This document shows positions 1-6,226 of a stretch of 11,873 nt of DNA, in pieces. The notes under the pieces are model-generated. The model worked only from the letters and a program-made list of their open reading frames with translations, did not search any database and was not told the DNA's origin. How positions within the stretch are numbered: the stretch's first letter is position 1; each line of letters begins with the position of its first letter. The DNA lies in contig CALXGC010000141.1 of assembly GCA_944387755.1 (NCBI GenBank), positions 1 to 11,873 of the forward strand, written 5' to 3'. Source of the DNA: an uncultured Oscillospiraceae bacterium. GTDB lineage: Bacteria; Bacillota_A; Clostridia; Oscillospirales; Oscillospiraceae. A program made the position numbers and the translations under genes.

Positions 1-1484
1 CCGCCGGTCTGCTTCTTGTGGCGGCCCTGCTTGGAGACGGTCTTGCGGATCTTCTCCCGGTAGGGCACGCGGGGGGTCTTCAGCTCCACGTCCACGTTGA
101 AGCGGCTCTTCAGCTTGGACACCAGCACGTCCACCTGGATGTCGCCGGCGGCATAGAGCACCATCTGGTGGGTCTCTGCGTTGTTCTCCAGCCGGAAGGA
201 GGGGTCCTCCTCGTTCATGCGGTTGAGGCCCTGGGCCACCTTATCCTCCTGGCCGCGGGTCTTGGGGGCGATGGCCACGGAGTAGTTGGGCTCGGCGAAG
301 GGGATGGGAGAGAGGGCGATGACCTTTCGGGCGTCGCACAGGGTGTCGCCGGTCTTAATCTTCTCCATTTTGCCGATGGCGCCGATGTCGCCGCAGGAGA
401 GCTCCTTGACCTCCTCGGCCTTCTTGCCCCGCATCTGATACAGGCGGCCCAGCTTCTCGCTGCTGCCCGTGCGGGAGTCCACCAGCGTCATGTCGGAGGT
501 GATGGCGCCGGAGAGGACTTTCACGAAAGAGTACTTGCCGTACTGGTCGGCCATGGTCTTAAACACGAAGGCGCAGGGCACGCCGCCGGGAGAGACGGCG
601 AACTCCTCTTTGGCCCCGTCGGGGGAGGTACCCTTGCGCATGTTGCCCTCGGCAGGGTTGGGGAACAGGTCCACAATGTGGTCCATCAGCATCAGAGAGC
701 CCATGGTGTTGATGGCGGAGCCGCACAGCACGGGGAACAAAGACAGCTCCCGCACGCCCTGGCGCAGGCCCTGGATCATCTCCACATAGGTGAAGTCCTC
801 GCCGGAGAAGAATTTGTCCATGAACTCCTCGCTGGTCTCGGCCACGGACTCCTTCAGGGCGTCGTTGAACTGGGCGATCACCTCGTCCTTGCCCTCCGGG
901 ATGTCGATCTCCACCCGCTTGCCCTTCTGCATCTCATAGGCGCGCTTGTTCAGCACGTCGATGATGCCGGTGACGCGCTTGCTGTCGTCCCAGATGGGCA
1001 CCACCAGGGGGGCGATCTTGTTGCCGAAGCGCTCCCGCAGGGCCTCGAAGGTGGCGTTGTAGTCAGAGTTCTCCTCGTCGGTCTTGGAGATATACAGGAA
1101 CCGGGGCATATCCCGCTCCTCGCAGTATTTCCAGGCCTTCTCCAGGCCCACGCTGATGCCGTCCTTGGCAGAGCAGACAATCACAGCCGCGTCCGCCGCG
1201 GTGAGGGCCTCCATCACCTCGCCGTTGAAGTCGAAGCCGCCCGGCGTGTCCAGAATATTGATTTTGCAGCCCTTGTACTCCAGGGGAGCCACGGCGGTGG
1301 AGATGGAAATCTGGCGCTTGACCTCCTCCGGGTCAAAGTCGCACACGGTGTTGCCGTCTGCGGCCTTGCCCATGCGGTCGATGGCGCCGGTCATAAAGAG
1401 CAGGCTCTCCGTCAGCGCGGTCTTGCCGCTCCCGCTGTGGCCCAGCAGGCAGACGTTGCGGATGTTTTGTACAGAATAGCTCAT
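1..1484 (-). CDS. Elongation factor G-like GTPase (EF-G2/FusA2 type), 3' part cut by window edge
   Basis: About 494 N-terminal residues of a translational-GTPase family protein are present; the rest (most of domain IV and domain V, roughly 190-200 residues by comparison with EF-G) lies outside the window. The P-loop GHSGSGKT is at residues 15-22, the G3 motif is DTPGG at 79-83, and the G4-like motif is SKTD at 133-136 where canonical EF-G has NKxD. Domain II and III sequence follows, and the reading stops at HKKQTGG, the signature that opens EF-G domain IV. Canonical EF-G carries a catalytic histidine in DTPGH; here it is glycine. This and the GHSGSGKT loop place it in the EF-G-like paralogue group rather than housekeeping fusA. 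Its cellular role is not settled: ribosome-linked GTPase is the family inference, and tetracycline-type ribosome protection is a less likely alternative. The ATG at 1484 is preceded by AAGGAGT (1495-1501). Confidence 0.88.
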   Translation of the reverse strand, partial: MSYSVQNIRNVCLLGHSGSGKTALTESLLFMTGAIDRMGKAADGNTVCDFDPEEVKRQISISTAVAPLEYKGCKINILDTPGGFDFNGEVMEALTAADAAVIVCSAKDGISVGLEKAWKYCEERDMPRFLYISKTDEENSDYNATFEALRERFGNKIAPLVVPIWDDSKRVTGIIDVLNKRAYEMQKGKRVEIDIPEGKDEVIAQFNDALKESVAETSEEFMDKFFSGEDFTYVEMIQGLRQGVRELSLFPVLCGSAINTMGSLMLMDHIVDLFPNPAEGNMRKGTSPDGAKEEFAVSPGGVPCAFVFKTMADQYGKYSFVKVLSGAITSDMTLVDSRTGSSEKLGRLYQMRGKKAEEVKELSCGDIGAIGKMEKIKTGDTLCDARKVIALSPIPFAEPNYSVAIAPKTRGQEDKVAQGLNRMNEEDPSFRLENNAETHQMVLYAAGDIQVDVLVSKLKSRFNVDVELKTPRVPYREKIRKTVSKQGRHKKQTG

Positions 1485-1514
1485 GGTTGCTTCCACTCCT
1501 TAAGTTAAAGACGT

Positions 1515-1527
1515 CTGTGTCACACAG
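1515..1527. promoter_or_regulatory. Short dyad in the EF-G-like gene leader
   Basis: The bases CTGTGT-C-ACACAG form two perfect 6-base arms around one central base. The dyad lies between the predicted transcription start (about 1562) and the Shine-Dalgarno at 1495-1501. As DNA it resembles a small operator; as RNA it could form only a weak 5-bp hairpin. No regulator is identifiable. Confidence 0.3.
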
Positions 1528-1568
1528 GAGAGCGAACCCGCGCCCGCCCATGGTACAATCTGTTGGTT

Positions 1569-1597
1569 ATTATATCGTAAATTTCCGGTTCTGGCAA
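1569..1597 (-). promoter_or_regulatory. Sigma-A promoter of the EF-G-like gene
   Basis: Read on the minus strand, TTGCCA (1592-1597) is followed after 17 bases by a perfect TATAAT (1569-1574). This predicts a start near 1562 and a leader of about 78 bases. It lies in the AT-rich part of the 263-base gap between the anti-sigma gene and the EF-G-like gene, downstream of the terminator at 1714-1742, so the EF-G-like gene should be transcribed independently. The rest of that gap holds a small unexplained hairpin (arms GCCGG/CCGGC around 1630-1646) and no convincing gene. Confidence 0.8.
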
Positions 1598-1713
1598 CTG
1601 TTTTTTCAGGCGCTTCCACAGCTCTCCGCCGGGATTGTTCCGGCAAACCCCTGTCTTTTTTAGAAATATGCCCAATTCCCTCCCTTTGTCTAATTTCACC
1701 ACCCGTCTGGGGC

Positions 1714-1742
1714 AAAAAAATTCCCGCCCTGGCGGGGCGGGA
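1714..1742 (-). terminator. Intrinsic terminator of the dusB-sigma-anti-sigma unit
   Basis: On the minus strand, TCCCGCCC, a 5-base loop and GGGCGGGA make a perfect 8-bp GC-rich stem (1722-1742), followed directly by ATTTTTTT (seven T at 1714-1720). It begins 5 bases after the anti-sigma stop codon. This is the most canonical Rho-independent terminator in the window. Confidence 0.92.
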
Positions 1743-1747
1743 GTGTT

Positions 1748-2479
1748 CTATTCCGTTTTTTCCGGCGCAAGCAGCACCGCGCAGGCTTCGCTCCAGGGCT
1801 CCTCCGGGCGCTGGAACTCCGCGCCGGCCTCCTCCAGGGCGGCGCACACCGCCCCCAGCTCCTCCGCCGTGACGGAGCACCAGCGAAGGCCGTCCGCCTC
1901 CTGGGTCCACTTCTCCAGAGGGGGCAGCAGCGCCGCCGCTTCCTCCGGCAAGCCGTCCAGCGCAAGGGCGGTTCCGCCGCCCCAGGGGGGCGCAGCGAGG
2001 GCCGCGCTGGCTCTGGGCCCTCCGTCCGCCTGGCTCTCCGGGACAGAGGCGGTCTTTTCCTCCGGCGAAAGGCTGCGCAGGGCGGGTTCCCCGGACTGCT
2101 CCGGCTCCAGGGCCGCCGCATAGGGCTGAGCCGCCGTGTCCGCCAGCTCCCGGTCCCCGGCATAGCCCCAATAGAGCCCCGCGCAGAGGACCGCGCAGGC
2201 GGCCAGACCCGCGGCACTCCTCCACCAGAGCCGCTTCCAGAGGGGGACGGGAGTTTTCTCACGGTTAATCCGCGCCATAACCCCGGCGGCCAGCTCCGGC
2301 GGAGCGGGGGTCTCTCCCACCTCCCGGAGGGCGTCCGTCATGGACTCCAGGGCCGCCCAGGCCGCCCGGCACGCCGGGCAGGCGGACAGGTGCTCCTCCA
2401 TCTCCCGCCTGTCCTCCAGGGACAGGGGGCCGTCCAGGGCCGCGCTCATCCGCTCCAGACACGCTTCACAGGACAACAC
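1748..2479 (-). CDS. Putative membrane-bound anti-sigma factor with N-terminal zinc-finger-like domain
   Basis: This 243-residue protein starts with a short cysteine-rich domain: C4-x2-C7, then H30-x3-C34-x2-C37. The latter is the HxxxCxxC pattern of ZAS/zf-HC2 anti-sigma domains, which in known members hold the cognate ECF sigma factor at the membrane. A single hydrophobic segment (about 87-105) follows, then a 135-residue Ala/Glu/Pro-rich tail of no recognised family, predicted to be outside the cell. The start is GTG at 2477-2479. Its Shine-Dalgarno GGAGGTGA overlaps the stop codon of the sigma gene six bases upstream, so the two are probably translationally coupled. Position right after an ECF sigma gene supports the role. 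The function is inferred; the signal sensed is unknown, and the tail gives no clue. A TTG directly after the GTG is a possible alternative start. Confidence 0.82.
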   Translation of the reverse strand: MLSCEACLERMSAALDGPLSLEDRREMEEHLSACPACRAAWAALESMTDALREVGETPAPPELAAGVMARINREKTPVPLWKRLWWRSAAGLAACAVLCAGLYWGYAGDRELADTAAQPYAAALEPEQSGEPALRSLSPEEKTASVPESQADGGPRASAALAAPPWGGGTALALDGLPEEAAALLPPLEKWTQEADGLRWCSVTAEELGAVCAALEEAGAEFQRPEEPWSEACAVLLAPEKTE

Positions 2480-2485
2480 TGCGCC

Positions 2486-3106
2486 TCACCTCCCCGCTGC
2501 GTCTGTTTCACGTTCCGACTTTTTAGACGGCGGACCGGGGAAAAGGTTCCCCTCCTGCATGAAGAAATTTTTCAGCGCAAGCCGCGCCCTGGCAATGCGG
2601 GACTTCACCGTCCCCAAATCCAGCTCCAGCGTCTCGCTGATCTCCTGATAGGACAGGCCGGACAGCTCCCGCATCACCAGCACCTGCCGGTGGTGCTCCG
2701 GGAGGGACTGAAGGCCCCGCTCCACCGCCCGGCGCAGCTCCGCGCGCTCCAGGGCCTCCTCCGGCGTGCCCCTGGGGTCCGGCGGCTCCGGGAGGGAGTC
2801 CTCCCCGCCGTCCAGAGGGGCGGCGCTCTCGTGCGCCTGCCGCCGCTTCCGTTTTCGGAGGAAGTCAATGCAGGCGTTGCTGGCCAGGCGGTACACCCAG
2901 GTGGAGAAGCTGCTGTTCCCCTGGAAGGAGGGCAGACCCCGCCAGGCGTTGAGAAAGGTCTCCTGGGCCAGGTCCAGGGCGTCCTCCCGGTCCCCGGTCA
3001 TCCGCAGGCAGAGGGTATACACCCGGTCCTGGCTGGCCAGCATCAATTGCTCAAAGGCCGCCGCATCTCCCGCCTTTGCCTGAAGTACCAGTTCCTGTTC
3101 CGTCAC
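2486..3106 (-). CDS. ECF-type RNA polymerase sigma factor (sigma-70 family)
   Basis: The product is 206 residues and has only the two domains typical of extracytoplasmic-function sigma factors. Region 2 spans about residues 8-88, with DLAQETFLNAW (45-55) and the -10-reading STWVYRLASNACIDFLRKRKR at 69-89 (split here as STWVYRLAS and NACIDFLRKRKR). A charged, Pro-rich linker covers 90-120. Region 4 spans about 126-182, with the helix-turn-helix LSYQEISETLELDLGTVKSRI. The start was set at GTG 3104-3106 because GGGAGG (3115-3120) lies 8 bases before it; the in-frame GTG at 3113-3115 overlaps that Shine-Dalgarno and would add only three residues. It lies 45 bases after dusB with no promoter or terminator visible between, so co-transcription is likely. 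The next gene encodes its probable anti-sigma factor. Target promoters are unknown; no obvious self-recognition site was seen upstream. Confidence 0.92.
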   Translation of the reverse strand: MTEQELVLQAKAGDAAAFEQLMLASQDRVYTLCLRMTGDREDALDLAQETFLNAWRGLPSFQGNSSFSTWVYRLASNACIDFLRKRKRRQAHESAAPLDGGEDSLPEPPDPRGTPEEALERAELRRAVERGLQSLPEHHRQVLVMRELSGLSYQEISETLELDLGTVKSRIARARLALKNFFMQEGNLFPGPPSKKSERETDAAGR

Positions 3107-3114
3107 ATTCCGCA

Positions 3115-3120
3115 CCTCCC
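3115..3120 (-). promoter_or_regulatory. Shine-Dalgarno that decides the ECF sigma start
   Basis: GGGAGG on the minus strand is 8 bases from the GTG at 3104-3106, which is good spacing. It shares a base with the upstream in-frame GTG at 3113-3115, so that codon cannot be the start used with this site. Confidence 0.7.
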
Positions 3121-3151
3121 GCCGGGTTTTGTACAGGGGGCCAAAGGCCGC

Positions 3152-4126
3152 CTAGCCGCACAGGTCCCGCTTAATGCCCTTTGTCACCCGGTACACGTCC
3201 TCCAGGGTGGTAATTCTGACAATCTGTTCCTTGTAGTACCCGGCGTGGGGGACTCCCTTCAGGTACCATGCATAGTGCCGCCGGGCCTCCAGGCAGGCGA
3301 TTTTCTCCCCCTTGTTGGCGGCGGAGAGCTCAAACTGCCGCACGGCGGCGTCGCACCGCTCCGCGAGAGGGGGCATGGGTGGAATCTCCCGCCCCTCCAG
3401 GGCCGCTTTGCACTGGGCGAACAGCCAGGGGTTGCCGAACACTCCCCGGCCAATCATGGCCACGTCCGCCCCGGTGTACTTCAGAATCCTGGGGGCGTCC
3501 TCCGGTTTAAACACGTCCCCGTTGGCCATCACCGGAATTTTTACCGCCTTTTTGACCTCCCGAATCCAGTCCCAGTTGGCGGTTCCGGCGTACATCTGGA
3601 CCTTTGTGCGGCCGTGAACGGCCACCGCCGCCGCGCCAGCCTGCTCCATGGCCTGGGCAAACTCCACGCAGTTGATGGAGCCCCTGTCCCAGCCCAGGCG
3701 GAATTTTACGGTGACGGGACAGCCCGCCCCCCGGACCACCGCCTCCAGCACCCGGACGGCCTTGTCCGGGTCCCGCATCAGGCCGGAGCCGTCCCCGGAG
3801 TTGGCCACCTTGGGCACCGGGCAGCCCATGTTGACGTCGATGAAGTCGGCCCCGGACACCTCATGGGCGATGGCCGCCGCCTCCTGCATACACGCCGGGT
3901 CGCTGCCGAAGATCTGGGCGGCGGCGGGGTGCTCCCCCTCCCCCAGCTGAAGCAGGGGGATGGTCTTTTTGTCCTGGTAGCACAGGGCCTTGGCGCTGAC
4001 CATCTCCGTGCAGGTGAGCCCCGCCCCCTGCTCCCGGCAGAGGGTGCGGAAGGCCACGTCCGTCACCCCCGCCATAGGGGCCAGGGCCAGGGGCGTCTCG
4101 ATTGCAATTCCTCCAATGGATACCAT
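3152..4126 (-). CDS. dusB: tRNA-dihydrouridine synthase (DusB type)
   Basis: This flavoenzyme family reduces specific uridines in tRNA to dihydrouridine using FMN and NADPH. The 324-residue product has the expected order: FMN-binding APMAGVTD (16-23), the TEMVSAKAL segment (40-48), NMGCPVPKV with catalytic Cys102, VKFRLGWD (140-147), HGRT (171-174), ANGDV (201-205) and GRGVFGNPW (227-235), then the helical tRNA-binding domain ending at 324. Length and motifs fit DusB of Firmicutes. The ATG at 4124-4126 is preferred because MVSIGGIAIE aligns with the usual family start. A TTG at 4166-4168 would add 14 residues and has AAAGGA directly beside it, too close for normal use, and neither start has a good Shine-Dalgarno. 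It is transcribed divergently from the DUF815 ATPase gene and precedes the ECF sigma gene, a common 'dus first' arrangement. No odd residues were seen. Confidence 0.95.
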   Translation of the reverse strand: MVSIGGIAIETPLALAPMAGVTDVAFRTLCREQGAGLTCTEMVSAKALCYQDKKTIPLLQLGEGEHPAAAQIFGSDPACMQEAAAIAHEVSGADFIDVNMGCPVPKVANSGDGSGLMRDPDKAVRVLEAVVRGAGCPVTVKFRLGWDRGSINCVEFAQAMEQAGAAAVAVHGRTKVQMYAGTANWDWIREVKKAVKIPVMANGDVFKPEDAPRILKYTGADVAMIGRGVFGNPWLFAQCKAALEGREIPPMPPLAERCDAAVRQFELSAANKGEKIACLEARRHYAWYLKGVPHAGYYKEQIVRITTLEDVYRVTKGIKRDLCG

Positions 4127-4193
4127 AGCAAACGCAAAATCCGGCCGGTCCGGGGGCCGCCGGAACAATCCTTTCTGTATTTTGAACCGGTCT

Positions 4194-4223
4194 ATTGTAT
4201 CACAAGGGAATCGCCGTTGACAA
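4194..4223 (-). promoter_or_regulatory. Sigma-A promoter of dusB (and probably the sigma/anti-sigma genes)
   Basis: On the minus strand, TTGTCA (4218-4223), an 18-base spacer and TACAAT (4194-4199) predict a start near 4187, about 60 bases before the dusB ATG. The -35 box is offset by one base from the -35 box of the divergent promoter on the other strand. Confidence 0.7.
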
Positions 4224-4245
4224 GAGCGGCGGCAGACATTACAAT
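4217..4245 (+). promoter_or_regulatory. Sigma-A promoter of the DUF815 ATPase gene
   Basis: TTGACA (4217-4222, perfect), a 17-base spacer and TACAAT (4240-4245) predict a start near 4252. This shows that the in-frame ATG codons at 4244 and 4247 lie in or next to the -10 box and are not translated, supporting the ATG at 4283. Confidence 0.82.
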
Positions 4246-4282
4246 GATGGATAAATTCTTAAAACAGAGAGGAAGACCGGCC

Positions 4283-5455
4283 ATGATTGATAAAGATACA
4301 AAACATTTCCTTGACGATCTGCGGGCGCTGTATGTCTACCGCCCCCTGCTGGATACTCCGGTTTTGCAGTGCGTGCGCGCATATCTGGAAGCAGAATATT
4401 CTTCCGGCGCCAATGAGGCGTACAGCAAACTGTTTTATCTTCTCAAGCAGGCGGGTTACGGCGGCCTGGGGAGTTGGCTGTGGGACGCCCTGCGGTTCAC
4501 CGAGACCCCCTACGGCGCGCTGGCCGGCTCCGGCCGGGAGGACCCGGAGCTGGAGGAGGCCGCCCGCCGGGATGTGGAGACTCTTATCAAAATTGCCGGA
4601 ATTTCCCGCCATAGTTTCTGGCCCGCCCTGAAGGAAGGCGTCTCCTTCACCTTTGAGGACCTGAAGGATTTTTACCAAAAGAACGGCGACGGGGAATTCA
4701 GCCGCTACCGGGCCTTTCTGTGGGAGGAGGGGGCGCTCATTCCGGTGGCCGACCCGGACTGCCCCCACCCGGTGGAGCTGCTGGGCTATGACCAGCAGCG
4801 CAAACAGGTGCTGGACAACACCCGCCTGCTGGTGGAGGGGAAGCCCTGCAACAACGTGCTCCTCTTCGGCGACGGGGGCACCGGCAAGTCGGCCACGGTG
4901 AAGTCCATGCTCTATCTCCCCGGTATGGAGAACCTGCGCCTCATTGAGATTCAGAAGGAGAACCTGGTGGGCATGCCCCGGCTCATCCGCTCCCTGGCCG
5001 GCCGGCGGCAGAGCTTCATCCTGTTCATCGACGATTTGGCCTTCGACCAGGACGACAGGACCTACTCCTCCCTGAAGACCATCCTGGAGGGCGGGCTGGA
5101 GAAGCGGCCGGCCAACGTGGCCATCTACGCCACCTCCAACCGCCGCCACCTGGTGCGGCAGACCTTCTCCGACCGGGCGGGGGACGAGGTGGACGCCTTT
5201 GAGACCATCTCCGAAAAAACCGCCCTGGCCGAGCGCTTCGGCCTGCGCATCCCCTACATGACCATGAGCAAGGCGGACTACCTGGCCCTCATCGACCACC
5301 TGGCCGGGCTCTTCCGCGTGGAGATGAACCGGGAGGTCCTCCACGCCAAAGCCATGGAGTGGGAGATCCGCCACGCGGGCCGGACCCCCCGCGTGGCCCG
5401 GCAGTTTATCGCCAGCCTGAGCGCGGCGCCGGAGAAGGAAAATCCCGAACCGTGA
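4283..5455 (+). CDS. DUF815-family AAA+ ATPase
   Basis: The only plus-strand gene encodes 390 residues. The N-terminal 1-160 is mostly helical and of unknown function. The C-terminal half is a P-loop ATPase: Walker A GDGGTGKS (196-203), Walker B FILFIDD (245-251), sensor-1-like ATSNRRHL (283-290), and a conserved AERFGLRIPYM stretch (316-326) followed by a small helical lid. This matches the DUF815 family (AAA+, distantly DnaA/Cdc48-like), whose substrate is not known. The ATG is preceded by GAGAGGAAG at 4267-4275, 7 bases upstream. Open frame extends far upstream through antisense dusB and sigma sequence, but the promoter at 4217-4245 rules that out. It shares its control region with dusB and ends at a palindrome facing spoIIR. 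Cytosolic; no membrane segment or signal peptide was seen. Function beyond ATP binding is not claimed. Confidence 0.93.
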   Translation: MIDKDTKHFLDDLRALYVYRPLLDTPVLQCVRAYLEAEYSSGANEAYSKLFYLLKQAGYGGLGSWLWDALRFTETPYGALAGSGREDPELEEAARRDVETLIKIAGISRHSFWPALKEGVSFTFEDLKDFYQKNGDGEFSRYRAFLWEEGALIPVADPDCPHPVELLGYDQQRKQVLDNTRLLVEGKPCNNVLLFGDGGTGKSATVKSMLYLPGMENLRLIEIQKENLVGMPRLIRSLAGRRQSFILFIDDLAFDQDDRTYSSLKTILEGGLEKRPANVAIYATSNRRHLVRQTFSDRAGDEVDAFETISEKTALAERFGLRIPYMTMSKADYLALIDHLAGLFRVEMNREVLHAKAMEWEIRHAGRTPRVARQFIASLSAAPEKENPEP

Positions 5456-5458
5456 CAC

Positions 5459-5490
5459 AACGCCGGAGGCGCGGCCGCGCCTCCGGCGTT
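5459..5490. terminator. 32-base perfect palindrome between converging genes (bidirectional terminator candidate)
   Basis: Arms AACGCCGGAGGCGCGG and its exact reverse complement meet with no spacer, giving a stem of about 14 bp with a tight loop. It starts 3 bases after the DUF815 stop codon and ends 7 bases before the spoIIR stop codon. The T-run is only three bases on either strand, so it may act as a weak terminator or as a 3'-end stabiliser for both mRNAs. Confidence 0.7.
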
Positions 5491-5497
5491 TGATGGG

Positions 5498-6130
5498 TCA
5501 GGGGAACAGAAAATGCTTCAGCTCCCCCAGCAGCTCCATGGATTTGAACTTCAGCACATAGTTCGGGCCGTCCTCCGCCACCAGGGCCGCCTGGTCCGGA
5601 GAGAAATACCCCGCCGCCGTCTCCGCCGCGGAGGCGGCCTCCAGGCACAGGGGCGGGAAGGCCACGCACCACCAGTTCTCTCCCGCCCCCTCCCCGATGA
5701 CCACCCGCAGGGCGGCGTACTCCCCGGCGGGCAGGGCAAAGCCGCCGTAGGCCTTGGTGGGAAACCAGCACCGCTCCAGGGCGGCGGTGACAGGATAGCA
5801 GCATCCGGCCGCCCGGACCGCCTCCTGTCCGGCCTGAGCCAGGTCCCCCATGTGGCTCTCCAGGGCGGTTCGGGCGGTCTCCAGGTCCGCCCCCTCCGGA
5901 TAGCACAGCTCCGCCTGGGCCAGCACCGCATCCCGCACCTGGAGCTTCAGCTCCTGGTCCGCCGGGCTGTCCGAATTGGCAATCACATGCAGGCGGATCA
6001 CCTGTCCGGCCAGGGCGGCCTGCTCCTCCCCCAGCCAGCCGCCCCACAGCAGGGCGCACAGCGCCCCCAGCATCAGCGCCGCCTCCCAGCGCTTCAGCCT
6101 CCGGTCTCCCGCTTCCCCTCTGATTTTCAT
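5498..6130 (-). CDS. spoIIR: Stage II sporulation protein R (SpoIIR)
   Basis: SpoIIR is made in the forespore and exported to the intermembrane space, where it activates the SpoIIGA protease in the mother cell to process pro-sigma-E. The 210-residue product has a positively charged N-terminus, one hydrophobic segment (about 15-33, anchor or uncleaved signal), then the family core: VIRLHVIANSDSPADQELKL (44-63), VRDAVL (65-70), FPTKAYGG (123-130), LPAGEY (133-138) and the hallmark NWWCVAFPPLC (152-162). Length fits the family. The start is uncertain: ATG 6128-6130 (GGTG 6 bases upstream) or the in-frame GTG 6137-6139, which adds three residues; both Shine-Dalgarno sequences are weak. It is the last gene of the run headed by the lrp-type gene, 72 bases after ispE. 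The gap contains a sigma-F-like promoter candidate and a two-stem leader. Confidence 0.95.
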   Translation of the reverse strand: MKIRGEAGDRRLKRWEAALMLGALCALLWGGWLGEEQAALAGQVIRLHVIANSDSPADQELKLQVRDAVLAQAELCYPEGADLETARTALESHMGDLAQAGQEAVRAAGCCYPVTAALERCWFPTKAYGGFALPAGEYAALRVVIGEGAGENWWCVAFPPLCLEAASAAETAAGYFSPDQAALVAEDGPNYVLKFKSMELLGELKHFLFP

Positions 6131-6134
6131 AAAA

Positions 6135-6194
6135 AACACCGTCCGTTCCGTTTTGTACCGCCTATGTACCGGTACAAACAGAATAGCCGGTGTT
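6135..6194 (-). promoter_or_regulatory. Two-stem structured leader before spoIIR
   Basis: On the minus strand, the outer arms AACACCG (6188-6194) and CGGTGTT (6135-6141) pair perfectly. They extend to about 10 bp with one G-U pair, using the following T-run. Inside, TTTGTACCG (6170-6178) pairs perfectly with CGGTACAAA (6152-6160) around a 9-base loop. The outer 3' arm contains the possible GTG start (6137-6139) and runs into six T and the ATG at 6130. It could be a terminator/attenuator between ispE and spoIIR or a translation-blocking leader. The structure was read by eye; no energy was computed. Confidence 0.5.
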
Positions 6195-6196
6195 CT

Positions 6197-6226
6197 TATT
6201 TTTTAAACCGTCTGGCACAAAAATAC
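6197..6226 (-). promoter_or_regulatory. Candidate sigma-F-type promoter for spoIIR
   Basis: On the minus strand, GTATT (6222-6226; sigma-F -35 is about GTATA) is followed after exactly 15 bases by TTAAAAAATA (6197-6206). This matches the AnAnTw half of the sigma-F -10 consensus but lacks its leading GG. The site overlaps the end of ispE and would start transcription near the first arm of the leader hairpin. Known biology (spoIIR is a sigma-F gene) favours it; A-richness around the ispE stop codon weakens it. Confidence 0.35.

Noticed and set aside
18..1508. 496-codon plus-strand open frame opposite the EF-G-like gene
   Set aside because: His/Leu/Gly-rich low-complexity translation, no family resemblance; it is an antisense shadow made stop-free by high GC. 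The true gene on the minus strand has GTPase motifs.
1520..1702. 60-codon minus-strand frame in the gap before the EF-G-like gene
   Set aside because: GTG start without a Shine-Dalgarno, and its coding stretch contains the -35 and -10 boxes of the EF-G-like promoter. A leader peptide is possible but unsupported.
2390..4282. Upstream extension of the DUF815 open frame to a 1021-residue protein
   Set aside because: The extension is antisense to the sigma and dusB genes and contains no domain, and the promoter at 4217-4245 starts transcription after it.
4259..5458. 399-codon minus-strand frame opposite the DUF815 gene
   Set aside because: Composition is that of a shadow frame; the plus strand encodes clear Walker A and B motifs and has promoter and Shine-Dalgarno.
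1464..6158. Nine-base word GTACAAAAC (minus strand) at three places (around 1464, 3126 and 6150) as a shared regulatory site
   Set aside because: Contexts differ (inside a coding region, a gene gap and a hairpin arm), and three hits of a 9-mer are not convincing without a genome count.
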